64,000 nt of DNA from JACPFJ01 sp036504875 (GTDB taxonomy: Bacteria > Desulfobacterota > Desulfuromonadia > Geobacterales > Pseudopelobacteraceae): positions 1 through 64,000 of the forward strand of contig DASXUK010000020.1 of NCBI GenBank assembly GCA_036504875.1. Reading direction: 5' to 3'. The position numbers and the translations under genes were made by a program. Of this stretch, positions 60,643 through 64,000 are shown piece by piece; the stretch's first letter is position 1, and each line of letters starts with the position of its first letter. The notes under the pieces are model-generated. The model was not told the origin of the DNA and made no database searches. It saw nothing but the letters and a program-made list of their open reading frames with translations.

Positions 60643-60987
60643 TTATTCGCCCCTTGTTTTGTCGGCACTCACACGAAAACGTAATGTTCCGTCCAGGTCA
60701 CGGCCGGCATGCCGGTCCATCCAGATATTGAATACCGCGCAGATTATAATAAACCAGAGTGGCAGAAACTGCCCGGTCAGCCAGAAAGGAATCGGCAGGT
60801 TAAAGAAGGTCCAGCGGGACAGCGAGGCGCCCTGAGTGGTGTGCGCCAGAAGAAATACAGCAAACTGGGAGCCGATGATCGCCACCAGCCAGGCCGCCAG
60901 CACGAGCGCAATGACCCTGATTTCACGTCTCATCGACTTGCCATTCGGTCTGAAAAAGCATACTGAGGGATCTTTTTGCGTAGACAT
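60643..60987 (-). CDS. DUF4212 small subunit of the sodium/solute symporter
   Basis: 114 residues from ATG at 60987, after AGGAG. Two membrane helices (VIALVLAAWLVAIIGSQFAVFLL and PLWFIIICAVFNIWMD) surround the family block FFNLPIPFWLTGQ. It lies directly before the large symporter gene and is expected to be its small partner. Confidence 0.85.
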   Translation of the reverse strand: MSTQKDPSVCFFRPNGKSMRREIRVIALVLAAWLVAIIGSQFAVFLLAHTTQGASLSRWTFFNLPIPFWLTGQFLPLWFIIICAVFNIWMDRHAGRDLDGTLRFRVSADKTRGE

Positions 60988-61068
60988 ATCACAACTCCTG
61001 CTGGCATGACATTATGAGTATCCGGTTAGGAGTCTGCCGGATCTGGTGATAAGAAGACTGACAGGTTT

Positions 61069-61686
61069 CTACATCTTACGGTAATGTATGAAGTATATCT
61101 GTTTTCCTTCTCCCATAAACTTCAGCATGTATTTTGATAAGGGGTATCCGTCTAGCTGATAACGGTAGTGATCAGGCGCAAGGACATTGCTGAAACCGGG
61201 AACAGTCGGCATCATTGCGGCCACATCCTCACCGTAATCGTCAAAATCAGTAGCAAAATAAAAATCAGCCCCGGGCTGCATAAATTCGGAAATAAAACCT
61301 AAAAACTCACTGTTGACCAGTCGCCGCTTGCGATGGCGCAACTTTGGCCATGGATCGGGGCAGTTAATGATTACTCCACGCAAGGAGCCCGATGGAATAC
61401 AACGAGTGATAAACGCACGGGCCTCATCCCGCACCACCCGAACATTTTTCAGTCCGGCCTTATCAAGGCGTTTGCAGGTCTTCAGGCACCCCTTGTTATA
61501 ATAATCAGCAGCAATAAAATTCCAGTCAAGATTCTGTTGGGCCATTTTAGTTACAAAATCACCCACGCCACAGCCAATCTCCAGAATCAGCGGCGCCTCG
61601 TTATCAAACATGCCTACCCAATCAGGCATAACAGTCAGAAGCTCGGGTTTGATGAAACATGGAGATTCAATAGGGATCAAATTCAC
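61069..61686 (-). CDS. trmB: tRNA (guanine-N7-)-methyltransferase
   Basis: 205 residues from GTG at 61686, preceded by AAGGCGG; a TTG at 61710 would add eight residues. The SAM site is LILEIGCGVGDFVTKMA, and the signature INCPDPWPKLRHRKRRLVNSEFL is diagnostic of TrmB. The C-terminal YFATDFDDYGEDV and GKQIYFIHYRK blocks complete it. It methylates G46 of tRNA. It is not in a clear operon. Confidence 0.92.
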   Translation of the reverse strand: MNLIPIESPCFIKPELLTVMPDWVGMFDNEAPLILEIGCGVGDFVTKMAQQNLDWNFIAADYYNKGCLKTCKRLDKAGLKNVRVVRDEARAFITRCIPSGSLRGVIINCPDPWPKLRHRKRRLVNSEFLGFISEFMQPGADFYFATDFDDYGEDVAAMMPTVPGFSNVLAPDHYRYQLDGYPLSKYMLKFMGEGKQIYFIHYRKM

Positions 61687-61971
61687 GACATCCGCCTTAA
61701 TAGTGTTCAATCACGATAAAATAACATAATTCGCAATCAACAGGCACCGGTTTTTGCAAAAGATTAAAAAATATTGGATAAAACCGTAATGATTAGCAAG
61801 ACATGAAACCTTTATGCGTGGTAATACTTTAGTTAGTAAAGCCCTGGCATGGTGATAAAATAGTTTTGCAACTGCCGGTTCTCCCAGACGTATGCTGAGC
61901 AGACTGCATTAAGGATTAACTTTTTTAAAACCATATGTTATAGCTATTCCAGGTCCGCAACAGGAGACAGC

Positions 61972-62244
61972 ATGGAAATTTTTGGTGGTTTTATGGTAAT
62001 GATGAGCATTCTGAGCCTTTTTATGGCAGTAGTCTGGCTTGTAATGCCATTTGTCGTCTTTACCATTAAAGGCAAACTAGACCGGACTCTGGATGTTCTG
62101 GGAGCGGTTGAAAAACGTCTGACCGATATAGAAGCTAAATTGCAAGACTTCGCTCCAGCAACTCCCTCAACGGAGACTCCCCCGAACAATCCGGCAACCG
62201 GGCAGGCTGAACCTCCTCGTGACCCATCATTACCCCTTGCTTGA
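61972..62244 (+). CDS. Small single-pass membrane protein
   Basis: 90 residues. One or two hydrophobic segments (VMMSILSLFMAVVWLVMPFVVFTI) are followed by a short coiled coil (LDRTLDVLGAVEKRLTDIEAKL) and a Pro-rich tail. AGGAG lies ~10 bp upstream. No family is recognised. It precedes fabI by 56 bp on the same strand. The 61711-61971 gap upstream shows no gene. Confidence 0.55.
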   Translation: MEIFGGFMVMMSILSLFMAVVWLVMPFVVFTIKGKLDRTLDVLGAVEKRLTDIEAKLQDFAPATPSTETPPNNPATGQAEPPRDPSLPLA

Positions 62245-62300
62245 GAAACAATTTCTGTCTAATATACAGTTTCATTTCAATCTGACGGAGGTCGGTCAAG

Positions 62301-63068
62301 ATGTTGTTGCAGGGCAAAAAAGCAGTAATTTTCGGCATTGCGAATGAGAAGAGCATTGCCTGGGCCATTGCTCGGGCCTTTCACGAGCAAGGTGCCGAGA
62401 TAGCCATAACTTATGCCGGTGAGGCCCTTGAAAAACGGGTCCGTCCATTGGCCGAATCGCTGGGCGCCAAAGCTGTCATTCCTTGTAATGTCTCAAGCGA
62501 TGACGATATCAAAGCTGTTTTCAACGAGCTGTCAAAAATATGGGATGGCGTGGATATCGTCATCCACTCGATTGCCTTTGCCAATAAGGAAGAGCTGAAG
62601 GGAACTATAGTAAACACCTCTCGCGAGGGTTTTGCAACTGCCATGGATATCAGCGTTTATTCCTTTCTAGCAGTCATGAAAGAGGCCTTGCCGATGATGA
62701 GGGGCCGTAACGCAGCTGCTCTGACATTAAGCTACTACGGCGCGATCAAGGTCTTCCCCAGCTATAACGTCATGGGTGTTGCCAAAGCGGCTTTGGAGGC
62801 ATCGGTGCGCTATCTGGCCGAGGCGGTCGGCCAGGAAGGGGTGCGAGTGAATGGAATTTCAGCCGGCCCGATCCGTACTTTAGCGGCCGCCGGAGTAAAT
62901 GGCTTTTTACAGATTCTCAACCATGTGGAAGCCAAAGCCCCTCTACGTCGCAACATTACCCAGGAGGATGTGGCCCGTTCGGCGATATATCTATGTAGCG
63001 ACCTGTCCGGCGGCGTCAGCGGAGAAATTCACTACGTTGATGGCGGCTACAATGTAATTGGGATATAA
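62301..63068 (+). CDS. fabI: Enoyl-[acyl-carrier-protein] reductase (NADH), FabI
   Basis: 255 residues. Short-chain dehydrogenase fold with the FabI-type cofactor loop AVIFGIANEKSIAWAIARAF, the SIAFANKEEL block, and the active-site set LSYYGAIKVFPSYNVMGVAKAALEA holding Tyr-x6-Met-Gly-x-Ala-Lys. It reduces enoyl-ACP in the last step of the fatty-acid elongation cycle. GGAGG precedes the ATG. Confidence 0.95.
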   Translation: MLLQGKKAVIFGIANEKSIAWAIARAFHEQGAEIAITYAGEALEKRVRPLAESLGAKAVIPCNVSSDDDIKAVFNELSKIWDGVDIVIHSIAFANKEELKGTIVNTSREGFATAMDISVYSFLAVMKEALPMMRGRNAAALTLSYYGAIKVFPSYNVMGVAKAALEASVRYLAEAVGQEGVRVNGISAGPIRTLAAAGVNGFLQILNHVEAKAPLRRNITQEDVARSAIYLCSDLSGGVSGEIHYVDGGYNVIGI

Positions 63069-63137
63069 TCGTTAAAAGCTTGAACGCAGAGAAATTTTTC
63101 TGGCTGGAGCTGATGATCGTTTCCCTGGAGCCCTCCT

Positions 63138-64000
63138 ATTAAAGAACTGTATGGCCATCTTTCAGGCTTAAAACAGAGTCAGATACAGGCCCTGGAGCGC
63201 TTGTACCGAAGACGAGTGCCGCCTGCCGAGTTTTGTACACTGGAGCTTGCCGATCGCCTGGTGGAGATATCCACCGATATTCGCCGCCAGATCGCCATCA
63301 TCGTCAATCGCTATGGAGTGGTTGAGTATGTAGTAGTCGGCGATGAAAAGGGCGTGGTAATTCCCGAGCTACGAGACTATCCTTTGGGAAGGCGCACCCT
63401 GCGCGGGCTGCGCCTGATCCACACCCACCTTAAAAACGAACCAATCACCGAAGATGATATCACCGACCTTTCGCTTCTGCGGCTTGACCTCATGGCGGCC
63501 CTGCTGTTTACTCCCGGAAAAAATCAGATTTTTGCACAACTAGCCTGGCTCTCGCCGACCCGCACTGGATCATCCGCTGTTATTGATCCGGTCACAGTGC
63601 TGGAGCGTATCAATATTGACTGTCTCCACGCCATCTCCGAACTGGAGGCAGAGCTGGAAGGCCACACCCGCAGCACCTCCACCGCCGGCAATGTGCTGGA
63701 GCGCGCCATCCTGATTTCTGCCACCAATGAAGGAACCCGTGAGGATGCTGAGGATTCCATCACTGAATTGCGTGAACTGGCCCGCACTGCTCAGGTCGAG
63801 GCACTGGATACCTTTATTCAACGGCCGCGCCGCATCAACCCCCGTTACCTGATGGGAGAAGGCAAAATGCGGGAAGTTATTATCCGGGCTCTGCAAATCA
63901 ATGCCACCATGCTGGTGTTTGATCAAGAACTGACTCCGGCGCAGATCCGCTCCATTTCGGCCATGACCGAATTGAAGGTGATCGATCGAAGCCAGCTGAT
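63138..64000 (+). CDS. hflX: GTPase HflX (3' end outside window; apparent ATT start)
   Basis: At least 287 codons are open from 63138 to the window end. The N-terminal part reads KELYGHLSGLKQSQIQALERLYRRRVPP, the long-N-terminal form found in Geobacter, and the HflX domain follows with FIQRPRRINPRYLMGEGKMREV and MLVFDQELTPAQIRSI. The frame has a TGA at 63114 and no ATG, GTG or TTG before the conserved sequence. ATT at 63138 has GGAG 7 bp upstream and aligns with the expected Met. HflX binds GTP and the ribosome and rescues or splits stalled ribosomes. The GTPase domain lies outside the window. Confidence 0.85.
   Translation, partial: MKELYGHLSGLKQSQIQALERLYRRRVPPAEFCTLELADRLVEISTDIRRQIAIIVNRYGVVEYVVVGDEKGVVIPELRDYPLGRRTLRGLRLIHTHLKNEPITEDDITDLSLLRLDLMAALLFTPGKNQIFAQLAWLSPTRTGSSAVIDPVTVLERINIDCLHAISELEAELEGHTRSTSTAGNVLERAILISATNEGTREDAEDSITELRELARTAQVEALDTFIQRPRRINPRYLMGEGKMREVIIRALQINATMLVFDQELTPAQIRSISAMTELKVIDRSQL

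Noticed and set aside
1..64000. tRNA, rRNA, insertion sequences, integrases, phage genes
   Set aside because: None was recognised on reading. Absence of tRNA genes was not tested by a covariance search.

Overview
The window looks like chromosomal DNA of an anaerobic, metal-respiring deltaproteobacterium of the Geobacter/Desulfuromonas group (Desulfuromonadales/Geobacterales). The grounds are many multiheme c-type cytochromes, c7-type triheme repeats, an ext-type selenite/tellurite (extracellular electron transfer) cluster, hopanoid genes hpnJ/hpnK, and a cobalamin operon with an oxygen-independent lower-ligand synthase of the ThiC superfamily. No rRNA, tRNA, CRISPR array, transposase or phage gene was found. 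All function calls come from reading the sequence and from remembered family knowledge; no database search was run.

1-7 kb: two divergent paralogous polysaccharide deacetylases. The left one runs off the window and carries PKD and repeated Ig-like modules; the right one ends in a dockerin-like calcium repeat. Then a small Geobacter-type protein, a 58-codon ORF with a multicopper-oxidase-like tail, hemH and a cupin. 7-9.6 kb: groES-groEL under a CIRCE operator, with a dispersed palindromic repeat both inside and after the operon. 9.6-15 kb: a cobalamin riboswitch controlling cobU, cobT, cobS, a bzaF-like gene, cobC and an HNH protein. 15-21 kb: an R3H/AAA ATPase, then a [NiFe]-hydrogenase small subunit with no large subunit beside it, followed by three hexaheme c7-type cytochromes and a small secreted protein. 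21-27 kb: small conserved proteins, hopanoid side-chain genes hpnJ, hpnK and a small transporter, then proC.

27-47 kb, almost all on the minus strand: a large respiratory region. In transcription order it has a UspA protein, a third polysaccharide deacetylase, a nine-cysteine miniprotein, a VKOR-thioredoxin fusion, porin ExtI, ExtJ, a 7-8 heme cytochrome (ExtK/L position), a heme-bearing triple rhodanese (ExtH-like), a complete polysulfide-reductase-like molybdoenzyme (catalytic, NrfD and FeS subunits), two small secreted proteins, a chemoreceptor, and ExtM, ExtN, ExtO, ExtP, ExtQ, ExtS. The likely logic is that quinol electrons enter through the Rieske/cytochrome b module (ExtO/P/Q), pass to 12-, 10- and 4-heme cytochromes, and reach the outer membrane (ExtK/L type, ExtI) or exchange with the Psr-like enzyme. 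Internal terminators split the region into several transcripts. A divergent IclR regulator lies at its upstream end.

48-64 kb is mostly housekeeping: DUF4177, polA, recO, a LysM protein, cbiA-cbiM and a 93-aa partner, a TonB-like protein, a TIM-barrel isomerase, a DUF294-like protein, a sodium/solute symporter pair, trmB, fabI, and the 5' part of hflX, which seems to start at ATT.

The best leads are the merged ext/psr cluster with its G10 tract in the porin gene, the orphan hydrogenase small subunit with an Asp in place of a proximal-cluster Cys, and the palindromic repeat in the groES-groEL spacer.
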